Source of the DNA: Cladorhizidae sp. MBARI D1340-BT2
Taxonomy: Eukaryota > Porifera > Demospongiae > Poecilosclerida > Cladorhizidae
Assembly (NCBI GenBank): GCA_028752905.1
Contig: JAQNBH010000013.1
Coordinates: forward strand, 42,565,571-42,629,570
Reading direction: 5' to 3'
Length of the DNA stretch: 64,000 nucleotides
The position numbers and the translations under genes were made by a program. The notes beneath the pieces are model-generated. The model was not told where the DNA came from. It did not search any database and saw only the letters and a list, made by a program, of their open reading frames with translations. Positions 32,746-44,061 of the stretch are shown piece after piece. Positions within the stretch are counted from its first letter, which is position 1, and each line of letters starts with the position of its first letter.

Positions 32746-34141
32746 GTGATGGCAGAGCACATTGTCAGTGATCAGCAGGGACCTCAGGAGACAAGTATTG
32801 TGAGTAGTGCTAGTAGAAGTTCTAACCAGTCAGTGTCATGTCAGAGTATAGCACCAGCAGCATTGTTGAACAAGAAGGCAGTTCTACTAATGAAAATGTT
32901 GGTACAGATACTGATAGGCATAGCTTCTCATCTAAGATTAAGAAGCCAAGTTATGTTTGTGCATTCAAGCCAAACTATTCTTATAAGTTCAAGTGGGCTA
33001 AGCTATCAAAAAAGGGTTCATGTTATGCATTCTGCAAATTATGTAATCGTCATAGCATTGCATATGGCGGCACCAGAGACCTGAGAAAACATGAACAGAC
33101 TGCTGTGCATATTTCAGCAAGTAAAAGTGTGGAATCTGCAAGCTCTCTTACTTCATACATTTGAAACAGAGATGGACCAAAGAGAGAAGAAGCTGTCATA
33201 GCAGCAGAGGTTAAATTTGCTTTCTTTCTAGCAGAGCATCACCTTCCATTTTTGGTAGCTGATCACTGCTCAAAATTGTTTCCTGCCCTATTTCCAGATT
33301 CTGCAATTGCAAAATCTATAAAATGTGGCCGGACTAAAGCCACGGCTATTATAAGAGTAGTTGCTGAAGAAGTACTTTCTGAATTACTTGCCCGTCTTAC
33401 GTTTTTCAGCTTACATACAGATGAAACCACAGACATTACCGTTAACCAACAATACGGTATTATGATCCGGTTCTTTGACAATACCACTGGAAAGGTTTGT
33501 TGCTTTATCCTAAGTTGTAGTCAGTGCAGAAGGCTGATGCAGCAAGTTTATTCCAGGTCCTAGACTCTAATTTCAGTGCCAATGGATCTATAAAATATGC
33601 TATAATCTAGTGGGGCTGGGCTCTGATGGTGCTAATGTCAAGCTGGGAAAAAGAGATTCTGTTATGACTAAATTAAAAACTAATCAAATTTATTTGAGCT
33701 CCCTGAAATTGTTGCTACAAAGGACAATGATTGTTACTGGCATCAAGTTGGGCAAGTCAAAGATGTTTCTGGAGAATTTCGTTATCAGCTCCTCAGTAAG
33801 TAATAATTCCTCATGGCAATGCAGATTTGGAGAGGACATTTAGTCATATTGGGCTGAATAAAACCAAGGTACAAATAGTTTGAGTGTGTATACTTTATTT
33901 GTATTGCTTCGATTGCAAGTGAACACAAAGGAACCATGTTTCGACTAACAGCAATGCTTCAAAGATGCAAGAATGCAAGTTCTGAACTCCGTTATCTTAT
34001 TACTCTAACATTCTTAAATATCAGTATTTTATTTGTATTTTTTAATAATACTTTGGATATATTTGGAGTTTTAACTGGTATAAAATTCGTAGTTGAATAA
34101 CATGTATTAGGATTAATGAGACAAGGGAGTTGGCAGCCCTG
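32746..34141 (+). mobile_element. hAT element with internal deletion
   Basis: A BED-like finger (YAFCKLCNRHSIAYGG then HEQTAVH), EHHLPFLVADH, FPDSAIAKSIKCGRTKAT, DETTDITVNQQ and LGSDGANV blocks of a hAT transposase are followed abruptly at about 33800 by the C-terminal HGNADLERTFSHIGLNKTK dimerisation motif. The middle of the gene is deleted. A right end TGGCAGCCCTG at 34131-34141 fits a hAT terminal repeat; I could not find the left partner. Frameshifts and stops also present (near 33164, 33560). Confidence 0.75.
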
Positions 34142-34474
34142 GAACATGCATAAGTGACAATTACTTTTCATGATATTTGTTGAAACAAACGAGCAGCAAG
34201 CCAGCCTCTGCAACTATATATAGTGCATTGTTGATGTATGATCCTATTTAGCCACGTCGCTGGCTAGATGTTGGGCAATGTTGTATCGCTGGTTTACCTT
34301 ACTTATATCTGGCATATAAATAAGGTAAAGGTAAGGGTCTGGCTTTAGGGCTAGTCATGTAGTAGACCCTTTACCAATCATTACACTTATTACGGGCTGG
34401 GACTGAGGGCACACAGTGGACGAGTACCATCCATTCTCGAGGACCTCAACAGGAGTGGAGTGGATGCAGGCAGG
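34142..34474. other. No gene seen
   Basis: Contains one GACCCTTTACCAA motif at about 34367 and inverse-like GGTAAAGGTAAGGGTC at about 34323. Confidence 0.5.
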
Positions 34475-35070
34475 CAGACAACAATATATAGTGAACATGA
34501 GTAGAGTATATGAAACATGTACAGTCAACAATATATAGTGAACATGAGTAGAGTATATGAAACATGTAGTCAACAATATATAGTGAACATGAGTAGAGTA
34601 TATGAAACATGTAGTCAACAATATATAGTGAACATGAGTAGAGTATATGAAACATGTACAGTCAACAATATATAGTGAACATGAGTAGAGTATATGAAAC
34701 ATGTACAGTCAACAATATATAGTGAACATGAGTAGAGTATATGAAACATGTAGTCAACAATATATAGTGAACATGAGTAGAGTATATGAAACATGTACAG
34801 TCAACAATATATAGTGAACATGAGTAGAGTATATGAAACATGTAGTCAACAATATATAGTGAACATGAGTAGAGTATATGAAACATGTAGTCAACAATAT
34901 ATAGTGAACATGAGTAGAGTATATGAAACATGTAGTCAACAATATATAGTGAACATGAGTAGAGTATATGAAACATGTACAGTCAACAATATACAGTGAA
35001 CATGAGTAGGATATATGAAACATGTAGTCAACAATATGTAGTGAACATGAGTAGAGTATATGAAACATGT
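34475..35070. repeat. 45/47-bp minisatellite
   Basis: About 13 units of CAACAATATATAGTGAACATG plus AGTAGAGTATATGAAACATGT; units differ by presence of an extra AC. A 15-codon reverse frame (MFHILYSCSLYIVDY) arises from the period only. Confidence 0.95.
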
Positions 35071-35638
35071 AGTTTGACAGATCCCATGGACATAATCTCA
35101 CGAGCTAGTCGAAGAAGGAGCTGAAGTAGTGAATGCCAGGCTTGAGAGGCGAGCAAGGGAAAAGAAAAAGCTGGAGCATCTTCATGAACTCACTATGTCC
35201 ACCATTCTTTCTTGTCAGCCCATCCTCACCTCCTGTGCAGCAATAAATTAATACATAAATAATAATTTTTAAAAGGGTTGGGGGTGGGAGGGAGGGAGGG
35301 AGGGGGTATTGTCTATGGGGGAGGTGATTTTGGGGGGCCAGGGTTTATCAGGGTTTGGGGGGTTATTGTTGGGTCCTATTTCAGCTGGTCTGCTATATAT
35401 CTGGCAAGGGAACACGTCAGCTATTAACCGTGCAGCCAATTCTCTCTTGCACAGAGTTATATACATAGATAGATCACCATGTATGGTGTCAATACCAATT
35501 CTCCATCGCACACCCCTCCCTGCTAAGAGGTCACTTCGCTTGCCAATTACACAACCAAAATAACACCACCTCCCTCATTTCAAACATCACAACAAAGTAA
35601 GGCCACACCCATCACCAAAACCACACCCAGCCACTCAC
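35071..35638. other. G-rich tract and flank of the duplicated exon
   Basis: A short open stretch at 35125-35240 (LVEEGAEVVNARLERRARE) has no start or clear splice sites and I do not call it. 35275-35360 is very G-rich. From about 35465 the sequence is shared with 49380-49540. Confidence 0.5.
35275..35360 (+). other. G-quadruplex-capable G-rich tract
   Basis: Consecutive GGG/GGGG runs separated by one to three bases (GGGAGGGAGGGAGGG core at about 35285-35303), then further G runs. This meets the usual four-run quadruplex pattern. Function unknown. Confidence 0.8.
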
Positions 35639-35776
35639 TTGCTTGGACATGTAAAACATCTGTCTAGCATAGTCCAGGAGATTAGCACCAATGGGGACCT
35701 TGGAAGCCACACCCTCTGAGGCACTAACATAGAAGTGGATGTCCTGCCTGACGTAGATCTTCATCAGCGTATTAGC
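35639..35776 (-). CDS. Orphan 46-codon exon, copy 1
   Basis: Minus strand: acceptor CTGCAG, exon GCTAATACG to ATGTCCAAGCAA, donor GTGAGTGG. Exactly 138 bp with phase 0 at both ends. The peptide contains KIYVRQDIHFYVSAS and LLDYARQMFYMSKQ. I do not recognise the family. Identical copy at 49545-49682. Confidence 0.45.
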
Positions 35777-35877
35777 CTGCAGTAATCATGACAGAGAAGT
35801 GGAGAATGTGAGTCCCAATTTTCCACATTTTCAGGAGGAAGACGGTGTAAGCCCTTCCACCATGTCTGCATGGGTAC

Positions 35878-36592
35878 AATATGGGTACAATATCCCCAGT
35901 CAGGAACACCTCCACATGTCTGCATGGGTACAATATCCCCAGACAGGAACACCTCCACATGTCTGCGTGGGTACAATATCCCCAGTCAGGAACACCTCCA
36001 CATGTCTGCGTGGGTACAATATCCCCAGTCAGGAACACCCCCACATGTCTGCATGGGTACAATATCCCCAGTCAGGAACACCCCGACATGTCTGCATGGG
36101 TACAATATCCCCAGTCAGGAACACCCCCACATGTCTGCATGGGTACAATATCCCCAGTCAGGAACACCCCCACATGTCTGCATGGGTACAATATCCCCAG
36201 TCAGGAACACCCCCACATGTCTGCATGGGTACAATATCCCCAGTCAGGAACACCCCCACATGTCTGCATGGGTACAATATCCCCAGTCAGGAACACCCTC
36301 ACATGTCTGCATGGGTACAATATCCCCAGTCAGGAACACCCCCACATGTCTGCATGGGTACAATATCCCCAGTCAGGAACACCTCCACATGTCTGCATGG
36401 GTACAATATCCCCAGTCAGGAACACCCCCACATGTCTGCATGGGTACAATATCCCCAGTCAGGAACACGCCCACATGTCTGCACGGGTACAATGTCCCCA
36501 GTCAGGAACACCTCCACATGTCTGCGTGGGTACAATATCCCCAGTCAGGAACACCCCACATGTCTGCGTGGGTAGAATGTTCCCAGTCAGAC
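35878..36592. repeat. 43-bp minisatellite, array 1
   Basis: About 16 units of GTACAATATCCCCAGTCAGG plus AACACCCCCACATGTCTGCATGG. It lies about 100 bp from the orphan exon, as does the array at 49770-50437. Since 43 is not a multiple of three, all three forward frames read the same repeating peptide cycle. Confidence 0.96.
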
Positions 36593-36734
36593 ACAACAAC
36601 AAACAGTGCCCATTGCCTATTCCAAAGTAGCTCATTAGATGGAAATAACAACAGAGACAGTTAAGGATGAGACATACGGGAAGTTCTGAGTACTGGTCTG
36701 AAATATTTGGAGTTTTGATTTTTTTTTTAACGAG

Positions 36735-37335
36735 TGCTAATGATGGGGTCAGCAAAGCTGGCAACTCAAGGCCCTCATAAGATATGGACAACTAGGACCA
36801 GGCTAATGATGGGGTCAGCAAAGCTGGCAACTCAAGGCTCTCATAAGATGTGGACAACCAGGACCAGGCTAATGATGGGCTCAGCAAAGCTGGCAACTCA
36901 AGGCTGTCATAAGATATGGACAACCAGGACCAGGCCAATGATGGGGTCAGCAAAGCTGGCAACTCAAGGCCCTCATAAGATATGGACAGCCAGGACCAGG
37001 CCAATGATGGGGTCAGCAAAGCTGGCAATTCAAGGCTCTCATAAGATATGGACAACCAGGACCAGGCCAATGATGGGGTCAGCAAAGCTGGCAACTCAAG
37101 GCTCTCATAAGATATGGACAACCAGGACCAGGCTAATGATGGGGTCAACAAAGCTGGCAACTCAAGGCTCTCATAAGATATGGACAACCAGGACCAGGCT
37201 AATGATGCATGGGGTCAGCAAAGCTGGCAACTCAAGGCTCTCATAAGATATGGACAACCAGGCCCAGGCCAATGATGGGGTCAGCAAAGCTGGCAACTCA
37301 AGGCTCTCATAAGATATGGACAACCAGGACCAGCA
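36735..37335. repeat. 66-bp minisatellite, array 2
   Basis: About nine units of the family at 11960-12316. One unit carries a 6-bp insertion (GATGCATGGGG) near 37205. Confidence 0.95.
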
Positions 37336-37539
37336 GAAACACTGGCCATCATGTATCATCATCAATAGGCCACCAACTCAAGCTTGTCCATACTCAGCCT
37401 AGAAGTCTTAAAAACAGAAAATGGAGGAAGGAGGATGACACAACCTAGGCTTCTTGGGAGCACTCCATGACTCAAAATAAAAGATGGGGGGCCACCTAAT
37501 TTTTTTACTTTAATTTTACTGTAACAGGACAATAACATT

Positions 37540-37650
37540 AATAATATACTAATACTACTACTACTACTACTACTATTACTACTACTAATAATAATAATAA
37601 TAACAATAACAATAACAACAATAACAACAATAACACAATAATAAAATAAT
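37540..37650. repeat. ACT/AAT/AAC trinucleotide repeat
   Basis: Shorter version of the arrays at 12541-13200 and 30330-30805, in the same position relative to the duplicated exon. Confidence 0.9.
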
Positions 37651-37830
37651 AATAATATTTAGCAACAACATAAATGTAAGATGAACTTAAGGAGCACATG
37701 AAAATTCCAGCCCTTATGGTGATAGTACTAGGAAGAGCAAATGTGCGGCCCAATCCTGCACCATACCATATATATAGCAGAGGCCAAAATAACCTACGCT
37801 GAAAAATACAATAGGGAGGAGGAATAAGTG

Positions 37831-38109
37831 TCAACCACAAATTAGACTTGAGGCAAGAATCACTTGATGGGGACACATGACATCTCCTTGTACTGACATC
37901 ACATTAAACATGCACAACCTCTTCACAGGCAACTCCACCCACCACAATAAGTTGGGCCGGACGTGCAGAGGAACTTTCTGCACTCTCTTGTGCAGAACTA
38001 TGTTGAGGAAGTGGACAGAGATGAGGAGGAGGATGCAGATGATGGCTGTGACCAGAGCTGCTGGGGTCATGTGGCCAGTAAATATCAGCTGAAAATACTT
38101 GAGGCTTCT
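37831..38109 (-). CDS. Putative terminal exon of an unrecognised membrane protein, copy 3
   Basis: Same exon as 13387-13665 and 30978-31253, full length, TGA at 37831. Changes include KIPLHV to KVPLHV. Acceptor tract upstream is less pyrimidine-rich than in the other copies. Confidence 0.35.
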   Translation of the reverse strand, partial: RSLKYFQLIFTGHMTPAALVTAIICILLLISVHFLNIVLHKRVQKVPLHVRPNLLWWVELPVKRLCMFNVMSVQGDVMCPHQVILASSLICG

Positions 38110-39249
38110 CTGGGGGTAAAGAAAAAGAGAACAACTTAAAATGGGGAGGGCGTGGCTAGAATATATAGAACAATGGTGAGTGCTAGACAGTTGATGTAAT
38201 AATGGAGACAGCAAGCTAGTCTGCTGGCCTGACTCTCATGCACACACACACACGGAAAGAGAGAGGCTGGTCCACCTCACATGGTCACTTGTGTTCCACA
38301 GTCAGCAAATGTGGTGGCAGCTGCTCGTGTTAAACACGAAGAAGAAGAAACATGCTAGACTCCTGTGCTGGGGAAGAGAGGCTGGCCAACAAGACTAAGA
38401 GAGAAAACAGTAAAAAGATATATAAGTATGTAGCTATTGCACACCTCACAGACTGAGCCTAGGTGTGCTTGCCTGCCACTTGCTACAGCCTCTTGCATGC
38501 CATACAATAAGGGACTTTAGTGGAGTGAGACAGGTGGTGAAGGATGCAGCTGCCATGCACCCACTTTGCAGAGGAAGAAATTCAGCATCAGGAAACTCGT
38601 TAGGATGGGTGGGTGGAATGATGCCGAGTTTATCTGGAACAGGTCTCAAATCCAGGTAAGGATCGCTGGAGGTGGGGCTAGTCCTGAAAATACATGTTTG
38701 AGTAAAAGAAACAAAAACTGCGTCCTGGCTCCAAAATTGCGTCGTATAGTGCAGTATCTGAGAACTGGTTGCAACGCGCTCATCCCAACCATCACCATCT
38801 TTGTAGTCTAAGCTGCGTGAGGTAGTTTTGCTTGGCAAGACCCTTTACCAACCTCTACGAGTGTTGGTAAAGGGTCTGCTGAGTCATATGGTGTCGCAGA
38901 AAGTAATATCTGGAGATGGACACTGAGCTCGCTGCATCTCTAGCCAGCTTCTCTATGTATACGGATAGTTGACAAAGAAATCCTGTCATAATGTCTCTGG
39001 GGGAGTGCAAATTTAGACATAAACTTAACGTAATATTTTGTCCACCCTAGCATCATTTTTGTACTACGCATGCCACGTGACACCTTTATAATCTTCAAAA
39101 TGCTGAGTCCAGGGACATCGCACCCAGTGCAGTGCAAATATAAAAAGATGAGTGGCTCGCGTCAGAGTTTTTTGGGGGGGCGGGCCCTATGTTCGACCCT
39201 TTACCAAAAGTTTAGACAGACGGGTAGAAACCCATGGCATTGCCAGTCC
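38110..39249. other. Duplicated non-coding stretch, no gene seen
   Basis: 38160-38990 matches 31310-32120. Contains the second GACCCTTTACCAA hairpin (38839-38876) and a further single motif at about 39194. Confidence 0.55.
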
Positions 39250-41782
39250 CAGTGTTGCCATAGTGTTGGATTTTATCCAAACTGTTTGGATTTTTTACCC
39301 TTAAATTTTCTGTTTGGATGTTTGGATTTTATCAATAAGTGTTTGGATCTTTCATCATTAGAAAATTGTTTGACATTCCATGCATATCAGATCATGCAGC
39401 CTCTTTCAAAACCACTCTCTGTTTAGCTGAGTGTGGTCATTTTGTGGTCACCTGGTCTGTGCAGGAATATTCCTGCACCAGTCCTGTGTTCGCCCAGCCT
39501 GCAGAGTAAGAATCCTTTGATCTATGTGCATGCTCATGCATGAGCCATCTGGTTGGGTATTTAAAGCCTGATTTGCTGCAAGAGTTAGAATCTTTCACAG
39601 TGAGTGTCAGAGAGAGTTAGCTATGGCATCTTCAGAACCCAGTACTTCAAAAATACCAGAAGAAGATTCTTCAGATATGGATTCTGACTCTGATAATGAG
39701 GTGTCACAAATTGACATTGACAGTCAAATCTCTACATCTATCAGGTCTTCTAAGTCTGCAAAAAAACACACGATTGTGTGTCTATCGTAGACAGTATGCA
39801 AAGACTTTCCCATGGGCCACAACTTCGAGAAAGGGATCTTCTTTTGCCTTCTGTATGAAGTGCTCTCGTGATATAAACCTTGGAAGAGGTGGTACTAGAG
39901 ATCTCAGGAGACATCAGGAAACAAAATTACTCAAACACTCAGAAAAAGATGGTGTGGGTGTACTGCCTCTACAGTCCTACTTTGGGCCAATAAGAGAGGA
40001 GTCTGTAATCTGTGCAGAAGTACTCTTCCCATATTTCCTGGAGAGCACCATCTTGCCTTTCAATTGGGAGATCATTGTAACCAAACTATTCAAGTTGATG
40101 TTTCCTGATTCTTCTATTGCTAAAGACTTGAAGTGCAGTCGTACTACTAAAGCAACAGCTGTGTTGAAAGTTATTGCCCAGGATTGTTGGGAAACCATTT
40201 CCGCAGCAGTTAGAGACACTATATATATACTTCAGCCTCCAAACTGATGAGACAACTGATATTACCATTCACAACAAGCTGCTATTATGCTTCGATTCTT
40301 CGATAACACCCAAGGACAGGTGAGATGTGTCTTCTTTGCCCTAGAGAGTGTAGAGAGGGCAACTGCAGAGCTGCTATTTAACACAATCGATAAGCATTTT
40401 CAAGAATCCACTACCCTCCATTATGATAATCTTGTCAGATTAGGTACAGATGGGGCCAATGCAAATTGGGAGCACGAAATTCAGTGATGTCATGGTTATG
40501 ATGTAAGCAGCCAGCTTTAGTTGCTCTTCACACATAGCAAATGAGGCCTGCAAAGTCTTGCCTGATGAATTGGAAGATCTGACAACTGATGTATGGTATT
40601 ATTTCCAGAAGAGCCCAAGGAGGCTGCGACAGTTTGAAGAATTTCAGAGTTTTGTGGAATGCAAGCCACAGAAGTTGTTAAAAGCATGCCAAACACGATG
40701 GCTCAGCCTTGAAGCTTGTGTAAATGATCTTATTGAGCAATATGAAGCCTTACTCTCATACTTTCAAAGTACTGAGGATAAGCAGGCAGTAGTGAGAAGA
40801 GTAAAAATTGTACTTGAAAAGCCTCTGACCAAAGCTTACTTGCTCTTTCTATGTTCTGCATTACCAATTGTTAATTACATGCAGCAGCAATCTCCAATTC
40901 TTCATGTTCTCTACCAAGAGCTCAATGGCTTAATACGAAAATTTCTGTTGCTGTTCATGAATTCTGAGTACGTGTGTGCTGCTGAACATGATTCGCAAGT
41001 TGTATTGATAACTCAGAAGAGTATCTCCCTTTACACGAAGTTTTCGTAGGTCACAACACACTATCATACCTTGAAGAAGAGGATGGATTATCATCTGAAG
41101 ATGTGAGAAAATTTAGGGAGACTAAATCCAACCTTGGTGGATTGCTGTAGCCAAAGGAGCTGTCAAACAATTACCATGAGTCACAAGTTACTCTCCAATC
41201 TCAAATGGCTTCAACCAGGCTTATATACAACAATACAGTATGGCTGGTCAGTTGCTTGCTGCAGCAGTGTGTTCCTAAGGTAGTTCAAGTTGGTGACAAA
41301 CCGAGCCTTCAAGAGGAATTTATGGATTTCTGCACTTCGCCATTACCTCCTAAAGTCACGGCCATCACAGAGGTAAGTATTGGCATGCAATCAGCCAAAT
41401 CAAAGACTGCTTGGAAACTGAGTATCGCTACTCCACATTGGTAAAACTCGCAAAAGCCATTCTAGTTATACCCCATGGCAATGCTGATACCGAACGTTTG
41501 TTCAGCCACATTGGTCTCAACAAAATGAAGCACAGAAACAGACTAGGAATTTCTACATTAAATTCACTTTTAACAGTGCAATTCAATGTTCCTAAAAAAT
41601 GCTATGAATTTAAACCGAACACTGAACTATCAAAGACATGTGTAAATGCTATGAACACACTTTAGTATGTTATTTCTCATGAAATTATTGTTTGGATTTT
41701 GTTTGGATTTTTTGTTGCCAATTTTTTTTGATAACACAGGCGAGTAATTTAGAAAATTACCCAAAAAATTATGGCAACACTG
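39250..41782 (+). mobile_element. hAT transposon with terminal inverted repeats
   Basis: Left end CAGTGTTGCCAT at 39250 and right end ATGGCAACACTG ending 41782 are perfect 12-bp inverses. Interior is a decayed hAT transposase. The 8-bp flanks do not match exactly, although CCAGT occurs on both sides. Confidence 0.9.
39623..41665 (+). pseudogene. hAT transposase, BED-finger type, decayed
   Basis: Start ATGGCATCTTCAGAACC at 39623 with an acidic, Ser-rich N-terminus; BED-like region KTFPWATTSRKGSSFAFCMKC; RAEVLF-like block AEVLFPYFLESTILPF; FPDSSIAKDLKCSRTTKAT; DETTDI around 40245; LGTDGAN near 40443; a long middle frame (40558-41049) with CQTRWLSLEACV, the hAT RW motif; and the C-terminal IPHGNADTERLFSHIGLNK dimerisation box (41471-41530). 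Frameshifts near 39760, 40230 and 40470 and a gap around 41050-41200 inactivate it. Confidence 0.85.
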
Positions 41783-42180
41783 TACCAGTGAGACAGCCAA
41801 ACTGCATTATGAAGACATCAGAGAGAGTCTGCCTATGTGAGGAACATGGAAGGCAGCTGACCTGGAAGGAATATGAATAGCCATACAAACAAAATGTATT
41901 GCTACCTGATCAGGATCTGGTGGTTATTACATGCATGCTAGTACTGCAGGCTGGCAAGCTACAATAATAGAGCATACCTTCAAATAGCACACGCAGATAT
42001 GCAGTTTTATAATTGGTAAAGGATATCAATACAGTAAACATGCTTGTGTTGACTCAATATCGAGTCTAGCTGAGCCAGGTCAGCAAGCAGCTGCTATAAA
42101 GTAGTCACGATACTGACCAGTTGGTTTCCTCTGAAGCTTACTCTTGTGACTATATTTAACACGACAAAGATCTTCAACAA
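41783..42180. other. No gene seen
   Basis: Unique-looking flank of the hAT element; nothing recognised. Confidence 0.4.
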
Positions 42181-42640
42181 AACATGGTAGCAACATATGA
42201 TACATGTGTCTATGTTATATATGCCTGTGTATACTTTAGTAATAAACATGGCAGCTACTTATGATGCATGTGTCTATGTTATATATGAATACATAGGCAT
42301 GTGTGTATACTTTAGTAATAAACACTGCAGCTACTTATGATGCATGTGTCTATGTTATATATGAATACATAGGCACGTGTGTATACTTTAGTAATAAACA
42401 TGGTAGCTACTTATGATGCATGTGTCTATGTTATATATGAATACATAGGCATGTGTGTATACTTTAGTAATAAACATGGTAGCTACTTATGATGCATGTG
42501 TCTATGTTATATATGAATACATACGCACGTGTGTATACTTTAGTAATAAACATGGCAGCTACTTATGATGCATGTGTCTATGTTATATATGAATACATAG
42601 GCATGTGTGTATACTTTAGTAATAAACATGATGGCTTACT
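42181..42640. repeat. 76-bp minisatellite
   Basis: About six units, for example AACATGG/AACACTG at 42245 and 42321, 76 bp apart, containing CTACTTATGATGCATGTGTC and TACTTTAGTAATAAACATGG. Confidence 0.95.
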
Positions 42641-43619
42641 TTTCTCATAGATGTCATTATTAGCAATATTTATTCCTACGTGCCATGTTCTCATATATAT
42701 ATTAATTTAAAATTATATCATTCTTTGTCTTCTACTTTCCTCCTACCTAGCTTTATAAGATTTCCATTGGTCTATCAGAAGACTCCAAACTGTCCAATCA
42801 GTTGCGAACAATAACCCTAATCTGTCTACCGAGCGAAACAACCAGTGGTTGGTAAAGGATCGTCACAATTATCCTGTTGCATGACGTGAACTGAAGCAGC
42901 AGTGATCAGTGGTTCCCTCATTGGATCTGGCGGATGACTTCAACAAAACCAGAGCTTATAATTAGTTGTTTGCTTATTCTTGTGACAATTAATAGAACTG
43001 AGTTGAGTCACATACAGCTGCACCTTTTCTTACCCGAGAAGTGATCATCCTCAGACATTACCTCCAACAAAACCAGTTAATTGCTTATAATGCACATGTC
43101 TGTGTGTATTATATGATATAAAAGCACATGCATCTACTTGAGTATTATATTAAACATGTAAATAATATCATGTTCTGGTGTTATGCTGACTGACTTCTTG
43201 TGGGTGGCTGCTTGACTATCAAATACAAATAATAACATGACAATTAAGAAATGAATATGATTGGTCAACAAAAATGAAACAAGAATCAACCAATGCTGAC
43301 AACAAACATTTACATGACCCTTTACCTAATGAACCTTTTCCTAGTGAACACCAATACTGTAATAATTTTAAAATTTGTATTCTATTTGGGAGTGCATTAT
43401 ATTATGGTCCTGTGAATGTTTGTTATCTGCACTGGTAAAAATAAATCCATTTCTTTTTTTGACTAATATAATGTTGTCTTGCTTGTATATATACATGTAT
43501 GTATATATATATCAGTAGGGTTAGATCAATTATGCTAGCATAATAGGTATGCTTGAATCCAAGAATAATGCTGGAATGATAGGGAACATTTTGAGAATCT
43601 TGTCGGGTCTAACAATAAC
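42641..43619. other. No gene seen
   Basis: AT-rich. A degenerate motif TTGGTAAAGGATCG at about 42848 and GACCCTTTACCTAATGA at about 43317. No frame of note. Confidence 0.5.
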
Positions 43620-43940
43620 AACACACTTTCCTTTTCTTGATACTATATAACACTATCATTGACGGGTTAAAGAGCGAGTTAGATCTTTATATGGCTAAAG
43701 CCAATGGATTATCAGCAGATATTGACAAGCTACTAATAGTGGAGAAGCTACTATGGTGGAGAAGACACAAATCTGAAAACTTCCCCTGTGGTCTAACAGT
43801 TGTACATCTATTTTGGTTCTTCAACCATCATCTGCTGCAGCAGAGAGTGTTTTCTCTGTTACCATGCTGCATGGCAACAGACAGCCTCTGCAGCAAGAAA
43901 TGGTGCGAAACATGTTATCCAGTCTCCTCCTGAACTCGGC
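43620..43940 (+). pseudogene. hAT transposase C-terminal fragment (another family)
   Basis: One frame reads LLWWRRHKSE, then after a shift LWSNSCTSILVLQPSSAAAESVF (about 43790-43850). W..h...P.w and PSSAAAExVFS are the hAT C-terminal dimerisation motif. Only this end is present. Confidence 0.75.
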
Positions 43941-44061
43941 GATCTAGCACAGTACAAAAAAAGCGGACCTCAGGGCAAAAAATTCAGAGGTGTCGAAGCC
44001 CATTGGCACAATATGATGTGTGGCCAAGATGTTCAAATATTTCTCTTTTTTTTGGAGAAAT

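Noticed and set aside
35125..35240. Possible charged helical exon (LVEEGAEVVNARLERRARE)
   Set aside because: No start codon, no clear splice sites and no copy or homologue that I recognise.
35878..36592. CRISPR-like regular array
   Set aside because: Units repeat end to end without unique spacers, and there are no cas genes. It is a eukaryotic minisatellite. The same applies to the arrays at 14712, 19331, 24861, 34475, 47960 and 49770.
35799..36664. Three overlapping ~250-residue repeat proteins
   Set aside because: A 43-bp repeat is read in all three frames with the same cyclic peptide. The same applies to 49705-50636.
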